NCBI GenBank assembly: GCA_026225475.1 | Contig: JAMFSU010000079.1 | Coordinates: 1 to 64,000 of the forward strand | Length of the DNA stretch: 64,000 nucleotides | Origin: Duganella sp. | GTDB lineage: Bacteria; Pseudomonadota; Gammaproteobacteria; Burkholderiales; Burkholderiaceae_D | Direction of reading: 5' to 3' | In this document: piece after piece, positions 36,501-45,272 of the stretch | Numbering within the stretch: position 1 is the stretch's first letter | How the letters are laid out: each line of letters starts with the position of its first letter | The notes under the pieces: generated by a model | Seen by the model: only the letters and a program-made list of their open reading frames with translations | Told to the model about the DNA's origin: nothing | Database searches by the model: none | Made by a program: the position numbers and the translations under genes

Positions 36501-36867
36501 GGAAATCGACCGTGTCATCCGCAGCCATTTGGTAAACGCGCGGGTTTTTCCAGCACGGCCGGATCTGCCATGTGTAGAGCGGCTACCATCAAAACGATTG
36601 TTACGGGAATTGCGCGCCAGTAGCAGCGAGTCTCTGTGCCAGATTCGGAGAGCTTGTTCGGAGAACCATCATGCATTGTTGCTGCAACATTTGCACGCAA
36701 TTAAAGGTGCATTTGCCATGCAGCGGCAATTAACGGTAGTGCAGGCATGCCATACATTGGAATGCACTTGTGCCTGTGATATTCCAAATGATATTGGTAT
36801 TCACTTGGAAAAATTACAGATGCTGATATGGAACTCTATCGACAAGATGGAGCAGTCTTGCGTTTGA
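33520..36867 (+). CDS. Hybrid sensor histidine kinase with receiver and Hpt domains
   Basis: 1115 residues. Order: TM1 (about 23-48), a periplasmic sensor of about 300 residues, TM2 (about 348-372), a PAS-like linker, HisKA with His527 in AMSHEIRTPLNG, HATPase with NLLSNAVKFT and DTGIGIP, a degenerate middle region, a receiver with Asp939 in LTDLSMPGIGG, and an Hpt domain with His1059 in HLHAIKGAF. This is a full four-step phosphorelay like BvgS/EvgS or SsrA. It is embedded in the T3SS operon before prgH. The likely final acceptor is the RcsB-like regulator at 42661, separated only by prg/org genes and an IS remnant. Confidence 0.9.
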   Translation: MTVKSTSRNSREIQLLRRYQRGLLFGGGAILSFALLCCACVSIWMDIQSYLAEGRARYVTTKALVTQELEKKQAAMQRGVVYAELLWRGIGLQHNVDDFQHGRLLLEASPSAASQLLLATVTSQRRPQNYARLLGFSEALASSLYTGMGDGIDSYLGFFYNPEHSYLSIAAPSHLRASLDQISADNIPSLIGRIAPDIGDLNNATFLSALRKRRQVFWQSPALDPLTGETVMQVATVAFDGDRPFAVFVSNIEFDALYKWLRRASYGGNFMVIGNNGELILNSWDHEVIDPELTEKVLKSGIWKENLESSKHVFRDGIFSFSEPLGNTGWVFAYAHSWKTIFAARGSFMLAYAVGTLLLLGLLWTLIFLCLIKILNPLLRRAQQVFDSEQFNRTMIATVPNGICLISVRTGKVLLKNDVMRRYDSQDEPLHKRLLHLWLRKEFHAEMSDVEGLPGRVHELSVVTPEQDCRSLLVMLVDTNYLGEQMLLCSLSDITERKCLERRLRQARSSAERANQAKSAFLAAMSHEIRTPLNGILGNLELLSYTALSEMQQDRLQTVMHSSRGLLDIINDVLDFSKIESGLMQLEKIPFDVIDLVEQALSIFLPLADQKGIDLYYRISPKLPRWFLGDPTRFRQIVVNLLSNAVKFTACGKVTISIEFTSQCEAGQAQLILRVADTGIGIPAERREQLFRPYVQGDVSVARQYGGSGLGLSLCLRLTQLMAGSITLESTVGKGTEFIVVLPLEPIEESSPIDMPPGVISVLCEVEEWRIHLAEHLHAWGLKIRALTSLEHQLQDIGIVLLFGAKRGWSLASEKLIAAHNMQVIDGRENGPRFPLENGGRILLSCYSLYGLRRALMMALTAADAAPENTLARVCLLSASPAPEEQKVVRVLAVEDHAVSRELIGEQLGLLGYTVSLSAHVGEALQLYVAGHFDIVLTDLSMPGIGGLMFARMLREQGCKLPIVAITASASKEERQHCRDAGIDDVLLKPMMLREIDRVIRSHLVNARVFPARPDLPCVERLPSKRLLRELRASSSESLCQIRRACSENHHALLLQHLHAIKGAFAMQRQLTVVQACHTLECTCACDIPNDIGIHLEKLQMLIWNSIDKMEQSCV

Positions 36868-37126
36868 ATAACGCCGCATACTTTTTCTGCGCAGGATACC
36901 GTGACTTAAAAGTCAGTAGTTCTTTCTGACTGGTAGTTGTGAATTTTAAGAAATTTTAGTTCTAGTCAGATGTCGGTCGGTGCGTGAAAGTCATACACTT
37001 TGTGCTTGTTTTTCACATTGGGTCACACATAGAAAATTTAGTGGTTTTGCTTATTTTTTATTCGATCGGGTTGTGGAGATATCGCCGTCGAAAACACTAG
37101 GCCAAAATTTTTCTCAGAAATAATTC

Positions 37127-38314
37127 ATGTCATTGTCATTTGAAGAAGCAGGTATGGAAGTCCGGGCAACGCTACGACTTTTGAATGGCCCGCTATGTGG
37201 TTGTGAGTATCGATTGATCGATAAGACGACTCTCGTTGTAGCAGGATCCGCAGCATCTTTTCTGGCCGGAGGTGATGCGGAAGAAGTTCCGGAGTTCCCT
37301 GAAAATGCAATCGTCATTCCTATCGACGGTGGAGTCAATTTTGAAATCATTGTTGACGATAATGCTCGCGATGGTTTTGTATTGCGCACTTTGCATCCAA
37401 GTGTCGAAGAGCAGAAGTGTGAATATCAGAAGGTGTGCCAGATTGGACCGCTGTCATTCACGCTCCGCGCTGATGGAGCAGACTGGGATAGCAGTGTGGT
37501 CGAATGTGCGCCATTGCCGGTCCATGATCTGTCGCATGCGCGGCGGTCGAAGATCATTCAGGCGCTGTTTGTCGTGAGTTTTCTATTTGTACTTGTAATG
37601 CTCGGAGCCGTGCTATGGGAGGCTTTCGGCGAGAACAAGAAGGTCGCTGAAATTGCTGCAGTGGTGGCAGGTTCCAGCGAATCGTATCGGTTGGTGCGCG
37701 GAAGCGACGGTAGGGTTTACATATTTGCCGCGACCGAACGCGATGTGGCGTGGGCTAAGCAGGCGTTGATGCGTGAGGGTTTGGCAAAATCTGCATACGT
37801 GTCGACTCTTCGCAATGAAGAAGCTCGGGTGCGGAGATTGCTGGTGGAAACCTACCCTTCATTGGCTTTTTACCGGATTAGATTGCTCGATCCACTTAAG
37901 CCAGAACTATTGTTAAGCCAGGAGCGCAGCTTGCTTGATGTCAAGCAGCGCAAGGCTGTTATGGCCAGCATGACCGCATGGATGCCTTACGCCGAAAGTG
38001 TCGCAACTGCGATATGGGCGGATGCTATGGTTGATGGTAGGGCCAAAGCGGAGTTGGAAAAAATGGCGGTAGCATTCGAGCGAAGTGAAAGTGAACGCGG
38101 CATCAGCTATTTGATTCAGGGCGATTTGAGTGATGTTGAATTGATAAAATTGCAGGACTTTATTAATCGGTTTTATAGCGATTTTGGTAGTCGTTACATT
38201 CAGTTTTCGGTCGTTCTGAAAGAAGACTGGTTAAAAGGAAAATCGTTTAAGTATGGTGGTTCAGGCTTCGTGAAGATGAATCCGCAACATTGGTTTTTTC
38301 CATTGAAATTTTAG
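37127..38314 (+). CDS. prgH: T3SS inner-membrane ring protein PrgH (SctD)
   Basis: 395 residues (PrgH 392). An N-terminal FHA-like cytoplasmic domain, one membrane helix at about 145-165 (IIQALFVVSFLFVLVMLGAV), then a periplasmic ring-building domain. It forms the outer of the two inner-membrane rings. A gap of 259 AT-rich bases precedes it, so the prg/org block may have its own promoter; no strong ribosome-binding site is seen. Confidence 0.88.
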   Translation: MSLSFEEAGMEVRATLRLLNGPLCGCEYRLIDKTTLVVAGSAASFLAGGDAEEVPEFPENAIVIPIDGGVNFEIIVDDNARDGFVLRTLHPSVEEQKCEYQKVCQIGPLSFTLRADGADWDSSVVECAPLPVHDLSHARRSKIIQALFVVSFLFVLVMLGAVLWEAFGENKKVAEIAAVVAGSSESYRLVRGSDGRVYIFAATERDVAWAKQALMREGLAKSAYVSTLRNEEARVRRLLVETYPSLAFYRIRLLDPLKPELLLSQERSLLDVKQRKAVMASMTAWMPYAESVATAIWADAMVDGRAKAELEKMAVAFERSESERGISYLIQGDLSDVELIKLQDFINRFYSDFGSRYIQFSVVLKEDWLKGKSFKYGGSGFVKMNPQHWFFPLKF

Positions 38315-38326
38315 AAGGAGTAATAC

Positions 38327-38578
38327 ATGGCGACAACTTATCCAGGTGGTGGTTTGATGGTGACGACTGCAGCTGCATTCGAAACCGGCGGTGCTGAATT
38401 GTTTGCGGCGGAACAGGAGGCCCGCGCTGCACTTGCAGATGGTGGTAGTGCAGATCCTGCCCAACTTGCACGATATCAGGCGATCATTTCCGAAATTACG
38501 ATTTTGCGAAATGCGCAGTCGTCTACGGTAAAAGTATTCAAAGACACTGATGCTACGATCGTAGCTAACTTCCGATAA
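38327..38578 (+). CDS. prgI: T3SS needle protein PrgI (SctF)
   Basis: 83 residues (PrgI 80). The C-terminal half is close to PrgI: RNAQSSTVKVFKDTDATIVANFR in pieces, and it ends with the conserved NFR. The N-terminus (MATTYPGGG) matches the needle pattern. AAGGAG precedes the ATG. It polymerises into the needle. Confidence 0.96.
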   Translation: MATTYPGGGLMVTTAAAFETGGAELFAAEQEARAALADGGSADPAQLARYQAIISEITILRNAQSSTVKVFKDTDATIVANFR

Positions 38579-38599
38579 TTTGTTTGAAAGGGACGCGTA

Positions 38600-38908
38600 A
38601 TGAATAGTTCATCCGTCGCCGGCGTGCAAAATTTGAATGCGATTGCGGTGGCAGATATTTCGCCTCCGGAAATAGGTGTGACATCACTTGATGATCGTTT
38701 TCGAGATGCCTTTGCTTCTGTCGCTGTCGAAACTGAGGCTAAATACAATGACATCATGACGAAGAGTAATGACCCAATGTTAACTTCAGAGCCGGGTGGC
38801 TTGTTTGCCCTGCAGGTTATGGTAGGGGATTACAAGCTGCAGATGGAAACCATTAGTGCGCTGACACGCAAGGGTGTTGCAGTGGCGGAAACCTTGTTGC
38901 GGGCATGA
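38600..38908 (+). CDS. prgJ: T3SS inner rod protein PrgJ (SctI)
   Basis: 102 residues (PrgJ 101). The C-terminal helix ([35 protein letters not shown]) is typical of inner-rod proteins. It connects the export gate to the needle. AAAGGGA precedes the ATG; the stop overlaps prgK (ATGA). Confidence 0.92.
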   Translation: MNSSSVAGVQNLNAIAVADISPPEIGVTSLDDRFRDAFASVAVETEAKYNDIMTKSNDPMLTSEPGGLFALQVMVGDYKLQMETISALTRKGVAVAETLLRA

Positions 38909-39651
38909 GTAAGTGGGCTATGTTGGTGGCGCTATGCTTCCTGCTTGCTGGATGCAAACAGGAAAGACTGTTGCAGGGACTCGATCAAACGCAAGCCAAT
39001 GAAGTAGTGGCGGTATTGCATCGACATAATATTGAGGCGGGCAAGCGCGATAACGGCAAGATTGGCTACAGTATTGACGTGGAAGAGCTAGACTTCTTTG
39101 CGGCCGCCGATATTCTGAAATCTTATGATCTTCCGTCAAAAAAGGTAATGCAGATTGCCGATATGTTCCCGGTTGACAGTTTGGTTGCATCGCCACGCGC
39201 AGAGAAGGCAAGACTTTATTCGGCAATTGAACAGCGACTAGGGCAGTCTTTGTACACGATTACGGGTGTCGTATCGGCACGGGTTCATGTCAGCTACGAC
39301 CTTGATGCAGGTGAGGGCGGCCGGAAAACTCATCCGATACATCTGGCTGCGCTTGCCAGTTATGAGGGCGATGCAGATGTTGCTGCCTTGATCAATGACA
39401 TAAAACGGTTTCTCAAGAACAGTTTTGCAGATGTGGAGTATGACAATATTTCTGTCGTGCTATCGAAGCGAACTACTTTGCAGCACGAGGGGCCAAAGCA
39501 GAAAGAGCAATCTAGCTTGGGTTCACCTATAGGTCTTCTGGCGCTCATTTTCGTTGCTGCAATGTTGGCGTTCTTGGTATGGATATGGATACGCTACAAC
39601 CATAAATTCAAGCTGAGCAGGAAGGTGGTCTTAAGTGAAGAAGCACTTTGA
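38905..39651 (+). CDS. prgK: T3SS inner-membrane ring lipoprotein PrgK (SctJ)
   Basis: 248 residues (PrgK 252). Lipoprotein signal with LLAGC (Cys17), two ring-building modules ([33 protein letters not shown]), and a C-terminal membrane helix ([21 protein letters not shown]). It forms the inner ring together with PrgH. Confidence 0.94.
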   Translation: MSKWAMLVALCFLLAGCKQERLLQGLDQTQANEVVAVLHRHNIEAGKRDNGKIGYSIDVEELDFFAAADILKSYDLPSKKVMQIADMFPVDSLVASPRAEKARLYSAIEQRLGQSLYTITGVVSARVHVSYDLDAGEGGRKTHPIHLAALASYEGDADVAALINDIKRFLKNSFADVEYDNISVVLSKRTTLQHEGPKQKEQSSLGSPIGLLALIFVAAMLAFLVWIWIRYNHKFKLSRKVVLSEEAL

Positions 39652-40279
39652 AGCTTTGATCGAACACGACCGTCTAAAGCGTGTCATGTTTGACCCCTTG
39701 AGCTACATTCATCCTAGACGATTGAAAACGCCTAGCTGTTTTGATACGCCACGCCATCGAGCTGTTTTGAATCGAATTATATTGGACAATTTGATGATTG
39801 CTCCGGAACGTTCAACGATACAAGTCTCTCTGAGACAAGGGCGGCTCTTGCGGCATTGGTTGAACGTGCCGCAAGTCAGTACGCTGATTGGCGCACAGCT
39901 GCTGAAGTCAGATTTGGCTTGGCGTGGCAGCTTGCTGCGTTTGTCGGCGTCGGTACGGGCCTTTCTGGGAATGCCGTTTCATCGGCTCATCGACACGGCG
40001 CCGGCATTTTCTCTTAATCCTAAGAGGTTGCCTGATCAGTTTTCTTTGTCATCGAGTGAAACTTGTAATATTTTTTATCAAATTCAGAGGGTAGGACTGA
40101 CTTGTATGCTGGATTGGCAGCGTACAGCATCCAGTGATTTGCTCTGTCGCCTTCGTTTGATGTTTGCTCCCGAGTTGGATGCTGTTTTTGACCAGCCAAG
40201 GCGGCAGTTGGACGACGGCGAATTATTTTTGATTTCACAAGCGCTTCAATATGCCAAAAATCATTCAAACCATGCTTGA
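39635..40279 (+). CDS. orgA: T3SS sorting-platform accessory protein OrgA (SctK)
   Basis: 214 residues (OrgA about 199). GTG 39635 follows GGAAGG and overlaps the prgK end by 17 bases. Conserved-looking segments include [13 protein letters not shown] near the N-terminus. OrgA links SpaO pods to the PrgH ring. The identification rests on position plus this segment. Confidence 0.82.
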   Translation: MKKHFEALIEHDRLKRVMFDPLSYIHPRRLKTPSCFDTPRHRAVLNRIILDNLMIAPERSTIQVSLRQGRLLRHWLNVPQVSTLIGAQLLKSDLAWRGSLLRLSASVRAFLGMPFHRLIDTAPAFSLNPKRLPDQFSLSSSETCNIFYQIQRVGLTCMLDWQRTASSDLLCRLRLMFAPELDAVFDQPRRQLDDGELFLISQALQYAKNHSNHA

Positions 40280-40985
40280 TGTCCTGCCTGATGAGGGTTT
40301 GCTGGTTCGCAGCACCTATCTTCGGAATGATATTAAAGCTTCTGCATTAATGGCGGAAGCGCGCCGTCGCGCCAGTGATAGTGTGGCGCGGGCCGAGGAA
40401 ACTGCAGAGCAGGTTTGCAGGCAGGCAAGAACCGATGGATATGCTGCTGGCATATTGGCGGCAGCAGATGAACTAGTGGAATATCTTGCTCGACATGCTG
40501 ATTTTTCTGCGCAACTGCAAGCGAATTTGCAGCGAGAACTCGAGTCCATATTGAAACGCTGCGTGAGTGACCCGGACGTAATCATGGCAGCGTTTGAAGA
40601 ATGCCTAGGCGATAAAAATTCGGATGTTACGACTGAGCTTGATGTGTTGCTACCAGAAAGTATGCGAGGCGAGCATCGACGTTTAGCGGAGCGTTTGCGT
40701 AAGCATGTCAGTGGGCATGTCAATATCGAATATCACCAGGAGGCACGGTTTCTTTTTCGTCTTGGTGACCATGTAGCCGAATTTTCGCCAGATGATTTTG
40801 TTGTTCGTGCCGCTCTTCGTGCAATGAGTAGCTTGCCTTCGATATATGCGGCCAATAGTTCGGCCGCAGGAAAATGTCGCGCAGCGCTTGCGTCGGTGTT
40901 TGAACCGGATGAATATGAAATCGAGGAATCTGATACTGTCAGCCCAGAGTTTGTAAATCCAGGACAAAGGTATATTGATGATTAA
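40251..40985 (+). CDS. orgB: T3SS ATPase stator OrgB (SctL)
   Basis: 244 residues (OrgB 226). Helical N-terminal part, EARRRASDSVARAEETAEQVCRQARTDGYAAGILAAADELVEYL, typical of SctL/FliH stators, and a C-terminal part with EYHQEARFLFRLGDHVAEFSPDDFV that parallels OrgB (YHQEQRFIMSCGDQIAEFSPEQF, from memory). It connects the ATPase to the SpaO pods. The start could also be ATG 40275; 40251 overlaps orgA by 29 bases. Confidence 0.88.
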   Translation: MPKIIQTMLDVLPDEGLLVRSTYLRNDIKASALMAEARRRASDSVARAEETAEQVCRQARTDGYAAGILAAADELVEYLARHADFSAQLQANLQRELESILKRCVSDPDVIMAAFEECLGDKNSDVTTELDVLLPESMRGEHRRLAERLRKHVSGHVNIEYHQEARFLFRLGDHVAEFSPDDFVVRAALRAMSSLPSIYAANSSAAGKCRAALASVFEPDEYEIEESDTVSPEFVNPGQRYIDD

Positions 40986-41400
40986 TCAAATCACTGAGAA
41001 TTTTTTACGGGCCCAGCAAGTCGGCGAGAATAGCTGGCAGAGCTTTGGACAGCAACTGGAGCTACCGAAAACTGACGGGCAGGAAGATTCTATGATCGGT
41101 GAGCTATACGCTCATCTAACGGCTTTGTGGCAGGTCACCCCTAATATGAGCAGTCTTCAGATTATTGAGCAGATGCAAAAATTTGTGGCTGCTGACGGTA
41201 GTGCTCCGTACAAAAATATTCCAACGCATACAGGGGCATTGGCGAAAGTGATGGAATTGTATAAACAGGAGGAGGGTGAGAATTCACCTATGTACGCCAA
41301 ACTGAAGAATGGAGTGGGACTGTCAGTTGTGTCGAATGGCACATTGAATGAATTCACAATTAAAATGCTGGAGCGTCCTGAAGAGCCAGAAAGTTGGTAG
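40978..41400 (+). CDS. Protein in the orgC position
   Basis: 140 residues from ATG 40978, overlapping the orgB stop by 8 bases with AAAGG upstream. No firm similarity is recognised. Salmonella OrgC, which promotes needle polymerisation, has about the same length (about 150) and the same position, so an OrgC-like role is the best guess. It is acidic and helical in the middle (SLQIIEQMQKFVAADG). Confidence 0.55.
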   Translation: MINQITENFLRAQQVGENSWQSFGQQLELPKTDGQEDSMIGELYAHLTALWQVTPNMSSLQIIEQMQKFVAADGSAPYKNIPTHTGALAKVMELYKQEEGENSPMYAKLKNGVGLSVVSNGTLNEFTIKMLERPEEPESW

Positions 41401-41679
41401 TGTCTAGTGCATTGTCACGTAAATAAGTTGAATACGAAATCGTCCATTGGCTTGTCATGCCGCGTTGCTCGTAGTTGCCATAGCTCGCTAGGCGCCGTAT
41501 TTATTCTTTGCCTGACGACTTCATCTGATGTGTCAGTTTCAACTGCTGAAATTATTTTAAGGACATGACGCTAGGTTGGAAGTGCAAGTGGGTAGTGTGA
41601 GTATCTGGAGATGCAGAGTTGTGTGGCAGCGTGACACGATGAATAGCATATGTTTATATTAAAACTCAGGAATGAAATT

Positions 41680-41850
41680 ATGAATGTTGCGAGACTTTTA
41701 TTGGGATTTTCAAAGTTGTCCAAGGCAGAAATTAAGCAATTTACGACGAACATGAATCAATACCTAATTGCTTCGCCGTTGGCGCGTCGGCAAATAATAA
41801 AAATGTGGGAAGAGGAATTACACGTTGAGACAAAGAGAGCAAACTCTTAG
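41680..41850 (+). CDS. Small basic protein, probably cut by an IS insertion
   Basis: 56 residues from ATG 41680 (CAGGA upstream). Not recognised. The frame ends with TAG exactly at the left inverted repeat of the IS remnant, so the gene may have been longer before the insertion. A helical segment KAEIKQFTTNMNQYLIASPL is visible. It lies 279 bases after the orgC-position gene. Confidence 0.5.
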   Translation: MNVARLLLGFSKLSKAEIKQFTTNMNQYLIASPLARRQIIKMWEEELHVETKRANS

Positions 41851-42624
41851 GCGCTATCTCAAAATAAAGCTGCTAATTTTTAGACCATAAAAATGGCCAA
41901 AAATATCAGCTATGCCGATTGAGCCTTGCTAAAGCCGCTGTTCCCTGAATTACGCCAGAAATACGATAGCGGAGGCACGCCGGTCGCGGACACGCGGGCA
42001 GTGCTCAACGGCGTGCTATGGGTGATGCGAAGCAGAGATGCTACCGGAGTAGTCACCTTACTAGGCCTGCCATCGATACTTCCTGTGTTGGGTGAAATTG
42101 GGGGTGTTGAAACATCTGGTGTTGAAACTGACCGGCAAGCTGCAAGAGCGAGTACGACGGGATTTAACGGCGTTCTTCAATTGACGGCCGCTTTGCGGCG
42201 GCTAAGTCGGCGAGATAGAAAAAGAAAAGAGCACTAAGCTTTGGTTGGTGGCAAATGCGAACGGCTTGCTGACTGAATCGGATACTCCTGCGAAAGTGAA
42301 ATTGGCAGAGTCGACGTTGAAGCGGCGCTTTTTCGAAGCACTTCGGCACCAATTGATTGGTGACAAGTCGCTACGGTTGGGATCTATTGGACGAAGCGTT
42401 GTGAGCACATGGCATTGACATGATTTCGCCGCACAAGGTTAATCCTGTTCGCGCCAAAACGCATAATGGACGAGTACTTCGACGCTATCGAAAAGGCTGG
42501 GAGATTGAGCGGTGCCTTGCTTAGCTTAAATTTATCAGACGCTTGGTCAATCGATGGGAATATCACGCTCTCGTTTTACTTGGATACGCCGTCATATTGT
42601 TGCGAAATTATTTTTGAGATGACT
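41851..42624. mobile_element. IS5-family element remnant
   Basis: About 774 bases flanked by imperfect terminal inverted repeats: CTATCTCAAAATAA on the left (from about 41854) and its partner TTATTTTTGAGATGAC (42608-42623) on the right. It contains one heavily mutated transposase gene on the + strand. The size fits the compact IS427/IS1031 type of IS5-family element. Target duplication cannot be defined. It lies between the org genes and the response regulator gene. Confidence 0.75.
41893..42617 (+). pseudogene. Degenerate IS5-family transposase
   Basis: The frame starts with ATG 41893 (MAKNISYAD) but meets a stop after nine codons, continues as LLKPLFPELRQKYDSGGTPVADTRAVLNGVLWVMRSR in pieces (the N-terminal IS5 pattern), shifts frame in the middle, and resumes as DLLDEAL-stop-AHGIDMISPHK, RAKTHNGRVLRRYRK, then IRRLVNRWEYHA and ILLRNYF to the TGA at 42615. 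At least two stops and several frameshifts make it non-functional. Confidence 0.85.
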
Positions 42625-42660
42625 TCTAGGAAAACATGAGCAAGGTAGAGAGGTAATGGC

Positions 42661-43332
42661 GTGCAGCCTTATAAGATCAGAGTAATTGTTGCCGATGACC
42701 ATCCTGCAATAATTGAAGGCATCAAGCAAGCGATTACGATCAGTACGATCGAGGTCACGGCGAGCGCGCGTAACTCGACACGTATTATCCAACTTCTGGA
42801 TAAAGGGGTTGTTGATGTACTTGTCACAGACTACGCAATGCCCGGTGGAGAATTTGGCGACGGCTTGCCGTTGTTCGAATTTATCATGCGACGTTATCCC
42901 GATATAAAAATTGTGGTCATGACAATGATGGACAATCCTGGTGTGTTAAGAACCTTGATTGCCTTGGGTGTGCGTTGCATTATTAGCAAATCTGATGATG
43001 CCAGTCATTTGATTCCGGCTATCCATATTGCCAGTTCATCCGGGCAATATTACTCTCCCACGGTGAATGCGATAGTACAAACGCTGGACAAGTTTTCAGG
43101 TTGTGAAAAAAGGTATATCCATCTGTCGAAGCGAGAAGCTGAAGTGATTCGCTTGTATGTTTCGGGAATGACTATCAATAATATTGCTATGCAATTGCAC
43201 CGGAGCAAACAGACGGTCAGTTCGCAAAAAAATAGCGCGATGAAGAAACTCGGTGTGGGCTGCGACGCAGACCTATTTAAGTACGCACTTGAAGTTGGTT
43301 TTGTATCGTCGTGTTCGATGTCGGCAATTTAG
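42661..43332 (+). CDS. RcsB-like LuxR-family response regulator
   Basis: 223 residues from GTG 42661 (AGAGAGG upstream). A receiver domain with ADDHP and Asp57 in VTDYAMPGGEFGDGLPLFEFIMRRYP, close to RcsB, then a LuxR-type helix-turn-helix (LSKREAEVIRLYVSGMTINNIAMQLHRSKQTVSSQKNSAMKKLGV in pieces). The SSQK..AM.KLGV pattern is again RcsB/EvgA-like. The likely partner is the hybrid kinase at 33520. It probably controls the T3SS promoters. Transcription must start within or after the IS remnant. Confidence 0.88.
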   Translation: MQPYKIRVIVADDHPAIIEGIKQAITISTIEVTASARNSTRIIQLLDKGVVDVLVTDYAMPGGEFGDGLPLFEFIMRRYPDIKIVVMTMMDNPGVLRTLIALGVRCIISKSDDASHLIPAIHIASSSGQYYSPTVNAIVQTLDKFSGCEKRYIHLSKREAEVIRLYVSGMTINNIAMQLHRSKQTVSSQKNSAMKKLGVGCDADLFKYALEVGFVSSCSMSAI

Positions 43333-43781
43333 TCGACTGGAATAGTCGTTGCAGTTTAATTTGAGACGCATGGTGTATTTCTGGATATCCGCTCATTGTG
43401 AAGGACTTTGTTTTCTTGGCAATCAGCGGTTGGCGTGTTCGGAATATCGTCATGCATCATAGCGATGGCGCTCCTGCTGCTCCGCACTAGATGTGTACTT
43501 GATGGGTTTAGATATACAAGATGTTGAGTCGTTTTCGCGCTGAGCGTATCGGTCAGATAATGGGTAGGGATGCACTGAACAACCCCTCAGATACAGCGAC
43601 GCCAAGTTCACGTTGTGAGAAGGTGTCTAATCGGATAGCTATTTCATAGAATCGACGATGGTTTGAGCGCCGAAATGCGGTCGCATGTCGTGCATTGGTC
43701 TCATCGTCTCCACTTGCTGATGTTGATCATCGCCAGCATGGACAACGCCTGATTTGCATTCGGTAGTTGTTCAGTATTTTC
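43333..43781. other. Intergenic region between convergent genes
   Basis: 449 bases between the response regulator and the convergent gene at 43782. No gene, clear terminator or repeat is supported. This may be the right edge of the T3SS region. Confidence 0.4.
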
Positions 43782-44507
43782 TTAGGCAAATACGCTGCGC
43801 CACATGGTAATGAAACGTGCAAGAAAGCCTTCTGGCGGTTCTTCAAATAAGTAGGGCTTTTTGGCGCGTAAACGATTCAAAATTTCCTGCTCGGTCTTTT
43901 CGGCAACTGAGCCATAGGCAACGCCAAGCTTCAGCAATGCTCGCAGCGCCCCCAATTTTTCTTGTGCAACAGATCCTCTGGCATGCTCGACTGCGATTTT
44001 GGCGTCGTGCAATTGCTGCGCCAGTGCGTGTGAAACACGCCAGGCAGGTGTTTTGAGATTTTCTTCGACTGTCGCTATGCTAACAGCCGATGATTTGATT
44101 TGCGCCGCGAGAATATCGATCTGTGATTCGTCGCCCTTGGCTTGTGCGACGATGGCGGTAGCCCAAGCCTTTGCTGCTGTGGTCAAATCGTCATTGCTCC
44201 AATCGTGACGCACGGCGATATTGAAGCCATAGGTGGATGCCTGCGAGATCAGAATCGCAACCACATCGGGGAATTCTTTATCGAGAGCGCGTTTGGCCCA
44301 AGCGTATTGACCTGACAACATCAGGTGCTGTACGGCCCCTTCGGTCAGGAAGTGCGTGTTATCTGATATTTTTGCCAACAAAAAATTATCAAACGAGGGC
44401 GTCGCAAATTGCGAATCACACTTCAGCGAGAGTCGAAGAAAGCTTTTAAAATCGCGTTCCAGCGATTCAAATACTTCATCTTTGACATTAATGCTAAGTT
44501 TTTTCAT
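43782..44507 (-). CDS. Unknown protein, 241 residues
   Basis: Not recognised. A charged N-terminus (MKKLSINVKDEVFESLERDFKSFLRLSL), no signal peptide or membrane segment, a largely helical middle with Ala-rich stretches, and an aromatic C-terminus (GFLARFITMWRSVFA). AGAGAAG precedes the ATG on the minus strand. It is opposite in direction to the T3SS cluster. Confidence 0.65.
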   Translation of the reverse strand: MKKLSINVKDEVFESLERDFKSFLRLSLKCDSQFATPSFDNFLLAKISDNTHFLTEGAVQHLMLSGQYAWAKRALDKEFPDVVAILISQASTYGFNIAVRHDWSNDDLTTAAKAWATAIVAQAKGDESQIDILAAQIKSSAVSIATVEENLKTPAWRVSHALAQQLHDAKIAVEHARGSVAQEKLGALRALLKLGVAYGSVAEKTEQEILNRLRAKKPYLFEEPPEGFLARFITMWRSVFA

Positions 44508-44887
44508 GTTCTTCTCTGGGGGCGAGGGCTATGCGCTATCGGATGTATTGGCCTTCAGTTTATCTCAAAGCCATGAATTAGTTCAGTCCAAGTCTGCATT
44601 CCTGCGTCTGCGCAATACAAATGGCAATAGTCCATTTACGACAGGTAAGAGGCCGAACTTTATTGCCAGTCACGGATTTTTTTGACCTGAAATGCACAAG
44701 AAAAATAATAATCACGGCCAGCACACGCACAATCGCCCGTCACCGAAGTTGTCGGCAATGCCACTGTAGCTGGTCACAATGTAGAGGTCGGAAAATTCGC
44801 TGGCGCAAGTCGACACATTCGCACCGAATTTCGAAGCAGTGATACGGCATGGTGGCAGAGTGCGGTTGGATTTTCCAAGAAGACCAA
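44508..44887. other. Intergenic region
   Basis: 380 bases between two minus-strand genes. No gene with a credible start or ribosome-binding site is seen on either strand. It should contain the promoter of the 43782-44507 gene. Confidence 0.4.
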
Positions 44888-45268
44888 TCAATATCCTATG
44901 GTTTGGGTGCGGTTATTTGTCGCAAGCGAATAGCGTATTACGATGCCATTGCCGTTGAAGATAATGGTCAGGCTCTTGGATTGCTTTGTTTCTCCGCCGT
45001 GCGTTAATCCATAGATGGGAATAAACGTCATTCCTAAAGCGTTCGAGCTGCTGTAGTTATAAACCCAGGTTTCAGTATTGTTATCGGGCTCTTTCAGGAA
45101 AGAGCCCGCTGGGCCCAAGTAGGCCAAGACATCAGCTTTGGTCGACTTTCCCTTGACGAGATGCTGATCAAGGGAAATTTGGTCCATCTCGGCGAGTGCT
45201 GGATTGCCTGACGTGGCACAAGCATTCAGGAGTAGGGCTGCAACAATGGCAACAATAATTTTTTTCAT
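44888..45268 (-). CDS. Small lipoprotein with BamE/SmpA-like fold
   Basis: 126 residues. MKKIIVAIVAALLLNAC gives a lipobox with Cys17. Then HLVKGKSTKADVLAYLGPAGS matches the start of the BamE/SmpA/OmlA fold (beta-lactamase-inhibitor-like), followed by a Trp-Tyr strand (TETWVYNYSSS). It is probably an outer-membrane lipoprotein of unknown role, and not BamE itself. The frame extends upstream into IS21 remnant DNA, but ATG 45268 is the natural start. Confidence 0.75.
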   Translation of the reverse strand: MKKIIVAIVAALLLNACATSGNPALAEMDQISLDQHLVKGKSTKADVLAYLGPAGSFLKEPDNNTETWVYNYSSSNALGMTFIPIYGLTHGGETKQSKSLTIIFNGNGIVIRYSLATNNRTQTIGY

Positions 45269-45272
45269 CGGA

